Of a DNA stretch of 64,000 nucleotides, positions 42,579 through 52,648 are shown one piece after another. The notes under the pieces are model-generated. The model was not told where the DNA came from, ran no database searches, and was given only the letters and a program-made list of their open reading frames with translations. Made by a program: the position numbers and the translations under genes. Every line of letters begins with the position of its first letter. Position 1 is the first letter of the stretch. The stretch comes from Haematococcus lacustris (Eukaryota > Chlorophyta > Chlorophyceae > Chlamydomonadales > Haematococcaceae), in contig JASKMD010000008.1 in the NCBI GenBank assembly GCA_030144725.1, forward strand, positions 1,592,343 to 1,656,342. The letters are read 5' to 3'.

Positions 42579-44712
42579 AGGAGGGAGGTGGGGCCGGGGG
42601 CGGCCTAGGCGGAGGGGGTGGAGGGGGCGAAGGCGGCGGAGGTGCAGCGAAGCTGTTGACCGTCACGTTGAGGGAGGGGATCCCGCACTGCAGGCATGGT
42701 TGAGGCAGGCGGAGCGGCACCCTTAGTAGCAGCGGTACCCTTAGCAGCAGTAACAGCAGCACTCGGGGCTGGCACCACCATTAAGACTGAGATGCAACAT
42801 GTTGACGTAGTGGATAATGACAAAACCGCCAGGGTTCAAAACGCTAGGCCGAGCATCGGCGCCAAACAACACTAGACCAAAGCCGGCGGTCGCCGTTTTT
42901 GCTAAAGGCAATAGAACACCACTACGTATAGTGTAATTGAGTTTTACTCAGTTGTAACCGTTAATAGACCTCGTTTTAAGAATCGTTAACTGCAGCGACC
43001 TGGTGTATTGACAAAAAGTGCTCCCAACGAACACGTAACAGCCGGCCAGCACCATCGCAGGTGACAAGAAGCATCACATTGCGCGGCTTCGCCGCGCCAA
43101 TACAGCCTCGCCGACGTAAAACTCAATTACACGAGATAATGGAGTCGCCAGGGCCGTTTCCGGCAGTTGAAAAAGGCTCGGTCTCGGCCCTGGCGCGGGG
43201 CAGCTCTCGACCTCAGCCAGCGGTCACGTCGCTACGCTCCGTGACCGCTGGCTTCGGTCTCGAGCTGCCCCGCGCCAGGGCCTCGGCCTCGCCTTTTAAA
43301 ACCGCCTAAAACGACCCGCGACACCATTATGTATAGTATAATGTCGGAGGCCAAGCTGTTACGGGAAAATAACGACCGAGACCTCGTCGAAAGTTGCAGT
43401 AAACGACGAGGCGTAGCCGAGTCGTTTACGCAGCTTGAGACGAGGCCGAGGTCGTTCTTTGAAGGTGAACAGCGCGGGCCGAGACATTATACAGTATCCC
43501 TTTACATTACGGGTGGCTCGAGGCTTATTATGTATAGTATAATGTCGGAGGCCGAGCTGTTACGGGACAATAACGACTGAAACCTCGTCAAAAGTTGCAA
43601 GAACTGCGGGGCGCAGCCAAGTCGTTTACGCGCCTTAGGACGGGCCCGAGGTTCTCAAATACAACATGAACAGCTTGGCCTCCGACATTGTACTATACGT
43701 CGTAGAGCGAAGAACGGCGGCCGAGACATTATACGTAGTAGATAATTTGAAATCATGGAGTGTTAAGCCCGCCTAAAGACGCGAGGCCGAGGTCCGAGCG
43801 TCTTTGGGCGCGCTTAACACGCACAGGTTTGTCAATAAAGGCAGGGGGAGGCAAACGTTAAGTACCTCAGCAGCAGCAGAAACAACAGCACCAGAGTGAG
43901 TGTAGCAGGTTAACAACACCATTAAAAGTGAGATGCAGCCTGAAGCTGTAGGCTGGAGCAACTGAATTATGGCAGCAGCAGCTGTCAGTCGCTGCTCACA
44001 ACACAGGTAGTGGGCAGGTCAGGCAGCAAGACATGTTGTGCGGCAGGCCATGCGCAAGCACACTCACGAAGCCAGGCGCGAAGCCATACACGGTGATGAG
44101 GTAGGCTTGGCCCACTACAGCTGTGAAGGTCAAGCTGTCGCCGCAACCATTGGCACTGGTCACCACGTCCATGTAGCCCAGTGCTCCCGCCTGTTGAAGG
44201 GGGAGGTGCAGCAGCAGCGGGTGAGTGCAGCTTGGGGGACGGCTGAGATGTGCCACCCCGTCCAGGGTAGCGTGGGGGGTGGCAGCTTGGCCTGGTCCGT
44301 CAGGCTAGCCCTTGCAAACCCCCTTTGGGTCTGTCGGACTCAGGTCTCTTGGACTCTGGCCCTCCTGCTGCTGCCTGCCCTCTGCACAGCCTGGCGCCCT
44401 GGCCCCACCCTCCCCACCCTCTCACCATGGCAAGGCGGCACAGTCCCGAGGTGGAGGCCAGGGCCGTGACTGCCACGCTTAGTGGATAGCCCACAGCACT
44501 GCCGGGCACGCCTGGCAGGCAGGTATCGACGGTTAGCCGGCGGTGCCAGATGGGGTTGCCAGGCAGCAGGTATCCGACGTCCCAGGGGCTGCCCCAGTAC
44601 AGGTTCATAGAGCGAGTCATGTCGGAGCAGTTGCGGGGCCCGGGCGTGAAGGTGATCTGGCCGTCGAGGGGCAGATCTGCCAGCAGGACGGGGTTGGCGC
44701 AGGTGCCCAGGT
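42579..44712 (-). CDS. Cassette A3-L1 of the second gene, interrupted by an insertion
   Basis: Exons 44426-44712 (phase 1 to 0), 44068-44190 (0 to 0) and 42579-42687 (0 to 1). Domain: LGTCANPVLLADLPLDG, CSDMTRSMNLYW, DVGYLLPGN, LTVDTCLPGVPG, STSGLCRLA; GALGYMDVVTSANGCGD, LTFTAVVGQAYLITVYGF. The linker is short (CGIPSLNVTVNSF...RPPPAPPPSC). The intron before the linker carries about 1.06 kb of foreign palindrome-rich sequence (42790-43860); the exons are unaffected. Confidence 0.75.
42790..43860. mobile_element. Palindrome-rich, organelle-like insertion (candidate nuclear copy of organelle DNA)
   Basis: About 1.06 kb interrupts an intron that is otherwise collinear with 49580-49660. It has alternating AT-rich stretches (gtatagtataatgtcgg) and GC-rich hairpins. 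The largest, 43187-43285, is a near-perfect palindrome with arms of about 43 bp (ggccctggcgcggggcagct against its complement) around tcgctacgctc. Others pair gtaaacgac with gtcgtttac and cgaccgagacctcgtc with gacgaggccgaggtcg. Dense short palindromes of this sort are known from volvocine and Haematococcus plastid and mitochondrial intergenic DNA. No organelle gene was recognised, so the origin is inference. Confidence 0.6.
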
Positions 44713-44784
44713 CTGCAGCACCAGGAGCAGTCAGCTCAAGTAGGATGTGCTAGATGGAATATGGAGGGCCCCAAAACATTGTAC

Positions 44785-47614
44785 AACTGCTGAGCCCTAT
44801 CCCAAACCGTTTTTTTGTCCTTCGATAAACCAGGAAAGAGTAAGCACTGTATTTGTGTTGTCCTTCGAGAAGTCGTCAAACAATTAGTTGGCCTTGACGA
44901 AAGTGCCAACAACGGACCAGTTTGTGGTAAGGGGCTTAGGCGCCCCCAACATGGGGTTGGTAATCTTCATGCAAATCCTCTCTCAATATTGCACCGTTAC
45001 CTTGCACAAACCGGCATGTTGTGAGCAGACCATTGTGGCTTTCCGGACTTTCGAGTGTCAACTTTGTTTCTTACTCAACGACACTGCTGCTAGAAAAGAA
45101 AGCACGGCATTTCATCGACTAGGCCTGCTGAAAATGACGTTGGCGTGACCCGGCTTTGCCTTGCAGAAATGACTAGCCTACTCCGGCCGCCCGAATCCTG
45201 CCCTCTCGCACCCCCTCGCACCCCCTCCCAACCCCAGTCCTAGCCCCTCCATCCCACATCCCTTGCAACTCCCACTGCCACCCGCTTCTAGCCCCAGCCC
45301 AGCCCAGCCCCGCCCTCCCACCCCCAGCCTCGCCCTCCCACCCTCCCACCCCCAGCCCCGCCCTACCAACCCCTCCCAACTCCTGCCAGCCCCAGCCCCG
45401 CCCTCCCACCCCCTCTCCTACCTCCCCCTGTCGTCCGGCAATTTTGTGTCATTTTTGTACATGCGACAAAGAAACGTAGGTAGGGTTGGGTTGGGTTGGG
45501 CTGGACTGGGCCTAAGCTGGGACAATGGGGCTGGGTGAAGTAGTCAGGTTAAGATGTGGTGGTAGGCACATGGTGCACGGCAGGGGTGGGTAAGGCCAAG
45601 CAATGCAGTTTGGTAGCTGGTCACCCCAGCCATTGGCTGCACCCCCATGGCTCAAGAGATAACTTCCAACTCATTTTAGCACGGATGAGGCCGCCGATCG
45701 GCGCGATGAGCTGCTAATGGCCTGACTAGAGTGCAGCCAGCCCCAGCGGTTTGCCGGGTGGCTGGCCCCCAACACGCGACGTGTTCTGGAGCCACGCAGA
45801 CACTCTTAGCGACAGCTAGAGGCAGCCTGGACCCAGCGCGGCGTGATTGGCGCATCCAAACTATTTTTCAAATCAGCATGCAACAGCGCTTTAAATCGCA
45901 TTCTTCAACACGGGTTCAGTCCACATGTGACAGCAATGTCAAGGTGGTCTCCACATCGGTGTTTGTGGTTCTATGGCAGCTAAACGCAGCTAGAATCAGT
46001 CAAAAAGATGCATAAACTGAGCTGATATGAGTGTTCACCCCCCCACATGAAACGGCCCACACATCAAGATAACGCGTTTCTGTTTTCCAGACTCGTTAGG
46101 TGACCACACAAGGAGCCGCGCTGGACTGGCAATCCATCAATTGACGTCCTCGTTGGACAGTTATGGCAGCCGGAAAAAGTGCTTATTTCAAGGGATTTGA
46201 CGTGACACGAGTTGAACGTTGTTGGGGTGCAGGGACAGGCCACACGCCATACAAACACCCTTAAACATGTCATCAGCACTAGCACTAGCACTAGAACACT
46301 TGTCAGGGGGGGTACTGCGCCCGATAAAAATTCAAAAAGTTGAAAAGTTGGGCCGCTGAGCGCGTTCGCTGTTTGCTGATCACAGCCCCACTAAGCAGGC
46401 CATTTCCGGCACAACGCGACCCGATCTTCCAGCACCGCACCGCACCGCTAGCTTCGCTTTGATGAGCTGCACCTCCCTGCGCAAAAATCGCTGTAAAACT
46501 CTTAAAGACCGGTCGGAGTTTATCAGGGGTGCAGCCAATGGCGGGGGTGACCAGTTGCATATGCTAGAAGTATGGCTCGTCATTCGAGTGACAGCTTGTG
46601 TGCCCGAAACTGCAATTGCATGGCCAGCAACTAATGTAGCAACAGAAACAGTGACAGATGCAGCTGCCATGTGGAGTCCTTGACTGTATGCAGGTGCTCC
46701 TGCGCCAGGTCGGTCGCGGCGGTCGCCCTCGGCGAGGGCCCACATGAGCAAAACTAGCATGAGTTTGAATGCAAGGATTTGAGCCGCCATTGCACTCAAC
46801 ACATTTTTGTCTTTTGGGAAGTAGTCAAACACATAGTTAACTTTGACGAAAGTGACAATCTGCACCGCAAGCTCCTTATGCACGATGAGCAACGCTTCCA
46901 AATGTCTCTCAATCTCGTCAAGTCTCGCAGATTGTTTAACTTTGGGCCTTCTCCTGCCGCATCACCATCACACCTTCCGTTGTCGAACGCATCGGCAAGG
47001 CGCATGAGAACTGGTGGCATCATGCTACGTTCCAGCCCACCCTGCAAGCCGTGCCAGCATGCGGGCCAGGCCGCGGCGGCAACTAGGGTGGCTGCTTTGC
47101 CCTAGGCAGGAAGGTCGAGGGAGGTGGGCCAGGTTGGGGCAAAGGCTAGGGTCACAGGATAGGCAAGGGTGGCTACCCGGTTGGCAACCATGTCGAGGGG
47201 GGAGGCGACCGCTCACACACGGGCAGCCGGCCAAGGCGGGGTGCTTGCTTTGGCCAAGGCAGCAACATGGGTGGCTGCAGAAGCACGCAACTTTAACAAG
47301 CCAAGAGGCAGATGATGAGTCATGCCACCACTGCCAGCAGCGGCAGGAGGACCACGACTGTATGAGCGAGGTTTAGTGCCCCATGTGACGTGGTCAGGTG
47401 ATGGCAGGTGAGGCCACTAGAAGAGAGACCACGACAGTTGACTATGTAGATCATATGATTTTGATGCGAGATGAATGGGGTGGGAGGGTTCTCGACAGTT
47501 ATATAAGACATACTTTGGCCATCAGGGAAATAGGAAACTAAACATAATGGTTCGGGAATAATAATATAATTATAGTTTTCGAGGCATCGGGAATCGTAAG
47601 GGAGACTCCGGTAT
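44785..47614. mobile_element. Mosaic of TACCGTACTC-family elements
   Basis: The left edge (44800-44935: cgtttttttgtccttcgataaaccagg...caattagttggccttgacgaaagtgcc) and a second block (46800-47050) both match the right half of the element at 50579-51504. The right edge (47555-47614) is a decayed terminal repeat (gggagactccggta). Between them lies unrelated sequence, including a C-rich stretch (45185-45430). It is best read as an old element split by further insertions. It sits between L2 of cassette B3 and domain A3. Confidence 0.5.
46380..46790 (-). CDS. Small open frame with hydrophobic start inside the mosaic element
   Basis: From ATG 46790 it is open for about 136 codons: MAAQILAFKLMLVLLMWALA looks like a signal peptide or membrane anchor, then GDRRDRPGAG and HMAAASVTVSVATLVAGHAIA, a second hydrophobic segment. 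The first 40 codons recur near 34585 with a stop. I do not recognise it; it could be a captured gene fragment carried by the repeat. Confidence 0.3.
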   Translation of the reverse strand: MAAQILAFKLMLVLLMWALAEGDRRDRPGAGAPAYSQGLHMAAASVTVSVATLVAGHAIAVSGTQAVTRMTSHTSSICNWSPPPLAAPLINSDRSLRVLQRFLRREVQLIKAKLAVRCGAGRSGRVVPEMACLVGL

Positions 47615-47830
47615 AGACTATTTTCGATGACAAAGTCAACAATGCAGGTGCTAGCTGAGCTGCAGGGTGGAGGCAGGCCTGGCTTCAGGGGAGGTCAGGG
47701 CTCAATGGACACACCCTGTGGTGGCTGCCCGCTGCTGCTGCTGCTTTTTTTTGCTGCTGCTTCTATGTGATGTTGCTAGACCGCTGAGTGTGATGTGTGT
47801 GAGAGCAGGTCAGGAGGATGTATGACTCAC

Positions 47831-49111
47831 CAGGTGGTGCTGGCGGTGGAGAGGGGGAAGGTGGAGGAGATGGAGGAGATGGAGGGGATGGGGGAGGTGA
47901 AGGTGGGCGGGGGGGAGAAGGTGGTGGGGAGGGAGGAAGCGGAGGAGATGGAGGGGATGGTGGAGGAGGGGGGGGTGAAGGTGGGCGGGGGGGAGAAGGT
48001 GGTGGGGAGGGGGGAGGAGGTGAAGGGGGGGGGGGGGAACGGAGGAGATGGAGGGGATGGAGGGGATGGAGGAGGAGTAGGTGGGAGGGGGGGGGAAGGT
48101 GGTGGGGAGGGGGGGGGCGAAGGAGACGGAGGAAATGGAGGAGGTGAAGGTGGGCGGGGGGGAGAAGGTGGTGGGGAGGGGGGAGGAGGTGAAGGGGGAG
48201 GGGGGGGCGGAGGAGATGGAGGAAACGGAGGAGATGGAGGAGGTGAAGGTGGGTGGGGGGGAGAAGGTGGTGGGGAGGGGGGAAGCGGAGGAGATGGAGG
48301 GGATGGTGGAGGTGAAGGTGGTCGGGGGGGAGAAGGTGGTGTGGAGGGGGGAGATGGAGGAGATGGAGGAGGTAGGGGGGGTGAAGGTGGGAGAGGGGTC
48401 GAGAAGGTGGACACGGTTACTCGCAAGCTTGGAATGTGGCACTGCAAGTCAGCACATAGGCCTCAGACACTGCTCACGAGCGGGCATGGCGAACTGATCC
48501 ACTGTGGAGTGATGTCACATTGACTCACATATTGCCACATGCTGAAGAGCACGATGAAGTAGTCCTGGCCCGGGTTAGCGATGAAATTTAGAGCTGGCGA
48601 ATTCACTGCATACCTCGCCTGATAGTCAGAGTCATACACCTGCCGCACATGAGCACACAAATCAGAGTGGGGTGACCATAAAGTTAACGGGGCAGGTCAC
48701 AGAAGCAGCCGGTCTCGTGATGTATGCATCTGTGAAATCCTAGACCATGGATGTGCCATGCTGGCATGGTGAGCTGCGCTTGCACCCCTGTGCATGGCTC
48801 ACCCTGTCATACAGGGAGCAGAGGTCTTCCGGGTTGCAGCGCCCAGCATTGGCACACCAGCCATAGCGTATGAACGTGTAATAAGGCAGGTCCCGGCCTC
48901 CAGCACTCAAGGAGACCAGGCGGGGCACCGGGGCATCGCCCGGCAGGAAGTAGCCAACTGACCATACAGCATAGTGCGACCCCCACCAATACTCATAAAC
49001 AGGAGGGGGCTGCCAGGTGTTGGTCATGTCTGCGCTCCTCAAAGGGAATGTTCAACACCCCATTGGATGGCAAGTTGCTGATGATGACGGGGTTGCCACA
49101 GCTTCCTCGAG
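47831..49111 (-). CDS. Cassette B3-L2 of the second gene, with 8-nt deletion
   Basis: Exons 48803-49111, 48529-48639 and 47831-48441. The first is 309 nt, 8 shorter than the 317 of B1 and B2. The loss falls at about 49030, where sisters read catgtcctggcagctgcgctcc and this copy reads catgtctgcgctcc, removing the CQ codons before DMTNTW and shifting the frame to an early stop. Downstream residues (YWWGSHYAVWSVGYFLPGD, CANAGRCNP, VYDSDYQARYA, FIANPGQDYFIVLF) are intact. The linker is 611 nt (3n+2), out of frame at a poly-G run near 48026-48038, like its sister at 41.2 kb. As assembled, this cassette is not translatable. Confidence 0.65.
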
Positions 49112-49350
49112 CTGCGACCACAGCAGCAGGACCGGACAGCAGGCTGGTGTGTTGGCATGTGCCTTGAGTTGTGCAGGCGGTGGCCAATTATCCTGCTGGT
49201 GGCACATCACTAAACACGCCATGTGCTTTTGCTTGGGCTTGGGGTTGGTTTGGCTTGGCTGTGGCACAACACAGCTTGACTCGGTGCAGGCTGAAGGACC
49301 TACCTGCTGCAGCATTGAGTGACCTGCATCACGCAAGCCAAACAACTTAC

Positions 49351-50440
49351 AGCTGCCCTGTGGTGAAGGAGGTGGTGAAGGAGGTGGTGAAGGGGGTTGA
49401 GGTGGCGAAGGCAGCCTAGGCGGAGGGGGTGGAGGTGGAGAGGGTGGAGGGGGCGGAGAGGGTGGAGGGGGCGGAGGGGGCGGAGGCGGCGGAGGTGCTG
49501 CGAAGCTGTTGACAGTCACATTAAGGGAGGGGATCCCGCACTGCAGGCATGGTCGAGGCAGGGGGAGGGGCACGTCAAGTACCCTCAGCAGCAGCAGCAA
49601 CAACAACAGCACCAGAGTGAGTGTAGCAGGTTTACAGCACCATCAAGAGTGAATGCAGCCTGAAGTTGTAGGCTAGAGCAACAAGAACATGGCAGCAGCA
49701 GCTGTCAGTTGCTGCTCACAACACAGGTAGTGGGCAGGTCAGGCAGCAAGACATGTTGTGCGGCAGGCCATGCGCAAGCACACTCACGAAGCCAGGCGTG
49801 AAGCCAGACACGGTGATGAGGTAGGCTTGGCCCACTACAGCTGTGAAGTTCAGTCTGCCGCCGCAACCGTCAGCACTGGTCACCACGTCCATGTAGCCCA
49901 GTGATCCCGCCTGTTGAAGGGGGAGGTGCAGCAGCAACAGGTGAGCGCAGCCTGACGAACAGCTGAGGTGGGCTGTGCCACCCCATCCAGGTACAGCAGC
50001 CTGGGGGGTGGCAGGTGGGCCTGGTCCGTAAGGCTGGCCCTTGCAAACCCCCTTTGGAGCTGTCAGACTCTGGTCTCTTGGACTCTGGCCCCCCTGCTGC
50101 TGCCTGCCCTCTGCACAGCCTGGCACCCTGGCCCCACCGCCCCACCCTCTCACCGAGGCAAGGCGGCACAGTCCCGAGGTGGAGGCCAGGGTCGTGACAG
50201 CCAGGCTCAGCGGGTAGCCCACAGCACTGCCGGGCACGCCTAGCAGGCAGGTGTCTACGGTGAGCTGGCGGTGCCAGGTGGGGTTGCCAGGCAGCAGGTA
50301 CCCGACGTCCCAGGGGCTGCCCCAGTACAGGTTCATGGAGCGAGTCATGTCGGAGCAGTTGCGGGGTCCCGGCATGAAGGTGAGCTGGCCGTTGAGGGGC
50401 AGGTCTGCCAGCAGGACTGGGTTGGCGCAGGTGCCCAGGT
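49351..50440 (-). CDS. Cassette A2-L1 of the second gene
   Basis: Exons 50154-50440 (phase 1 to 0), 49788-49910 (0 to 0) and 49351-49540 (0 to 1). Nearly identical to A1-L1: LGTCANPVLLADLPLNG, CSDMTRSMNLYW, LTVDTCLLGVPG; GSLGYMDVVTSADGCGGRL, NFTAVVGQAYLITVSGF; linker CGIPSLNVTVNSF with 12 nt more than in L1 of cassette A1 (an added SPPP). No signal-peptide exon was found between here and the gap at 51953, so the gene's 5' end is missing from the assembly or lies in the gap. Confidence 0.75.
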
Positions 50441-50578
50441 CTGCAGCACCAGGTGCAGGGCAGCAACACGCAGTCAGCTCAAGTAGGATGTGGTAGATGG
50501 AATAATAGAATATGATAGATGATATGATAGATGGAATATGGTGAGCAGTGTAGTGAGAATTCTAGATTTCACTCAGAT

Positions 50579-51504
50579 ATACCGTACTATCCCTTTTGAT
50601 TCCCGAGGCCTCGGAAACTATAATTAAAATATTATTCCCGAGCCATATTTTTCATTGTTTCAAATTCCCCGATGGCCAAAGTACGTCTAAAGTTAGTTTT
50701 GAGAACGTCTTCGTGCATAGAAATAATCAAGCCTCCCACTCCATTAATCTCGCATCAAAATCATATGATCCACATAGTCTACTGTCGTGGCCTCTCTTCT
50801 AGTGGCCTTATCACCTGACCACGTCACATGGGGCACTGAACCTCGCTAATACAGTCGTGGTCCTCCTGCCGCTGCTGGCAGTGGTGGCATATCTCATCAT
50901 CTGCCTCGGAGCTTTCAAACTTGCGTATTCCTACCGCCACCCATTCTGTTGCCTTGGCCAAAGCACCCCGCCTTGGCCGGCTGACCGTGTATGACCAGTC
51001 GCCTCCCCCCTTGACATGGTTGCCAGCCTGGTTGCCACCCTTGCCTGTCCTGTGACCTCAGCCTTTGCCCCAGCCTGGCCCGCCTCCCTCTGGCCCAGCC
51101 CAGGGTGGGCTGAATCCTAGCAGTTTGCTACCAGTTCTCATACGCTTTGCCGGTGCGTGCGAGAGCAGGAGGTGTGCTGGGCGATGCGGCAAGATTAGGC
51201 GTGGAGAAGGCCCAAAACTAGTGGTCCTAGGTAGTCGCTTCTCAATAATTGCCGCTTGACGATCAAGAGACATTTGGAAGCATTGTTCATCGTGCATAAG
51301 GAGCTCGCGGTGCAGATTATCAGCTGCGTCGGCGGCACTGATGCCCCGGACCACAAACTGGTCCATTGCTGGCACTTTCGTCAAGGTCAACTAATTGTTT
51401 GACTACTTCCCGAAAGACCAGAGAAATACATTGTTTAATCATTCCCGGTTTCCCGAAGGACAAAAAACGATTCGGGATAGGGAATCAAAAGGGAGAGTAC
51501 GGTA
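50579..51504. mobile_element. TIR element, 926 bp, with an empty-site counterpart
   Basis: It starts TACCGTACTATCCCTTTTG and ends with the inverse GGGAGAGTACGGTA. In the left duplication copy the same intron (22360-22390) is continuous: gtgagcagtgttgtgagaatccacg. The minus-strand frame 51058-51390 reads DQFVVRGISAADAADNLHREL, MHDEQCFQMSLDRQAAIIEKR and AKRMRTG, with counterparts in the elements at 24.6 and 46.8 kb. No transposase catalytic motif was seen. Confidence 0.8.
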
Positions 51505-51952
51505 AACTGAAATATTAATCCACGTATTCACTGCAAATCTTAAAATGCCGGGTGCTGCCCCCGGTCAATTTGCAGCGCGATGGCAGCAGCAGGCGAGCAG
51601 CAGCCAGCAGACAACCAACGACTCGCCCTAGCGCGACTGCCTAGGCTGTAGTCGCTGCCTTCAGAAGGAGGCCAGCGCTGCCTCGCCCACGGGTGTTGCA
51701 GATCCCTATGACTGGCTTGGCTGGCGCAAGCGCGCTGCAGCCACAGCGGAAGAAGCGCAAGGCAGGAAAGGCGAGCATGGACGGCTTGCATCTTTTTAAC
51801 TGGCTTGCATGTCTGACCTTCAGCACAGTGAGTATATGTGCACATTTTACAGTGCAGGTCACGAACAAGCCGCGTGCAAAAGGGGAGGCGCAGAAATCAG
51901 CGGCATTAGCTCAAGTTTATTGGAGTGAAAGTCTTCACTTTTTTAAGAAACA
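51505..51952. other. End of the duplicated intron, up to the gap
   Basis: Collinear with 22395-22805 and non-coding there. Short reading frames (51540-51868) are not credible. Sequence stops at 51952 before the Ns. Confidence 0.6.
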
Positions 51953-52452
51953 NNNNNNNNNNNNNNNNNNNNNNNNNNNNNNNNNNNNNNNNNNNNNNNN
52001 NNNNNNNNNNNNNNNNNNNNNNNNNNNNNNNNNNNNNNNNNNNNNNNNNNNNNNNNNNNNNNNNNNNNNNNNNNNNNNNNNNNNNNNNNNNNNNNNNNNN
52101 NNNNNNNNNNNNNNNNNNNNNNNNNNNNNNNNNNNNNNNNNNNNNNNNNNNNNNNNNNNNNNNNNNNNNNNNNNNNNNNNNNNNNNNNNNNNNNNNNNNN
52201 NNNNNNNNNNNNNNNNNNNNNNNNNNNNNNNNNNNNNNNNNNNNNNNNNNNNNNNNNNNNNNNNNNNNNNNNNNNNNNNNNNNNNNNNNNNNNNNNNNNN
52301 NNNNNNNNNNNNNNNNNNNNNNNNNNNNNNNNNNNNNNNNNNNNNNNNNNNNNNNNNNNNNNNNNNNNNNNNNNNNNNNNNNNNNNNNNNNNNNNNNNNN
52401 NNNNNNNNNNNNNNNNNNNNNNNNNNNNNNNNNNNNNNNNNNNNNNNNNNNN
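51953..52452. other. Assembly gap of exactly 500 Ns
   Basis: A run of 500 N, a conventional placeholder length, so the true distance is unknown. It separates the duplicated Pro-rich locus from the second GLR gene. The 5' part of both genes may be missing here. Confidence 0.99.
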
Positions 52453-52648
52453 TAAGGCTTGGTGCTTGACAAGCAACATCATCCAATGACAACATTGACA
52501 GTCGTGATGCCCAGCGCCAGTAATGACACCCATCAGCAGTAGCCAGCAGCTCGATGGCGCTTTGGCTATTGGCTCAGCAGCTGCAGCCCCTGCTGGCTGC
52601 AGATAGGCAGTTGGCCACAGGTAGAGGTTGTAGCCCTGCTGGCTGCAG

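Larger units (their letters stand above)
36990..51950. repeat. Segmental duplication, right copy (partner 11940-22800)
   Basis: See the partner entry for shared order. This copy is longer because it has one additional A-L1-B-L2 set, a TIR element (50579-51504), a mosaic TIR region (44785-47614), an organelle-like hairpin cluster (42790-43860) and a 600-bp insert before domain C (40270-40930). It lacks the LTR retrotransposon and the 1.8-kb insertion found in the left copy. It runs into the N gap. Confidence 0.85.

Noticed and set aside
44815..45148. Small proteins in the TIR mosaic (VVKQLVGLDESA-type)
   Set aside because: Repeated fragments within decayed transposon copies; no intact reading frame across copies, so not listed as genes.
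51693..52533. Open frames through the N run
   Set aside because: Artefact of translating Ns.
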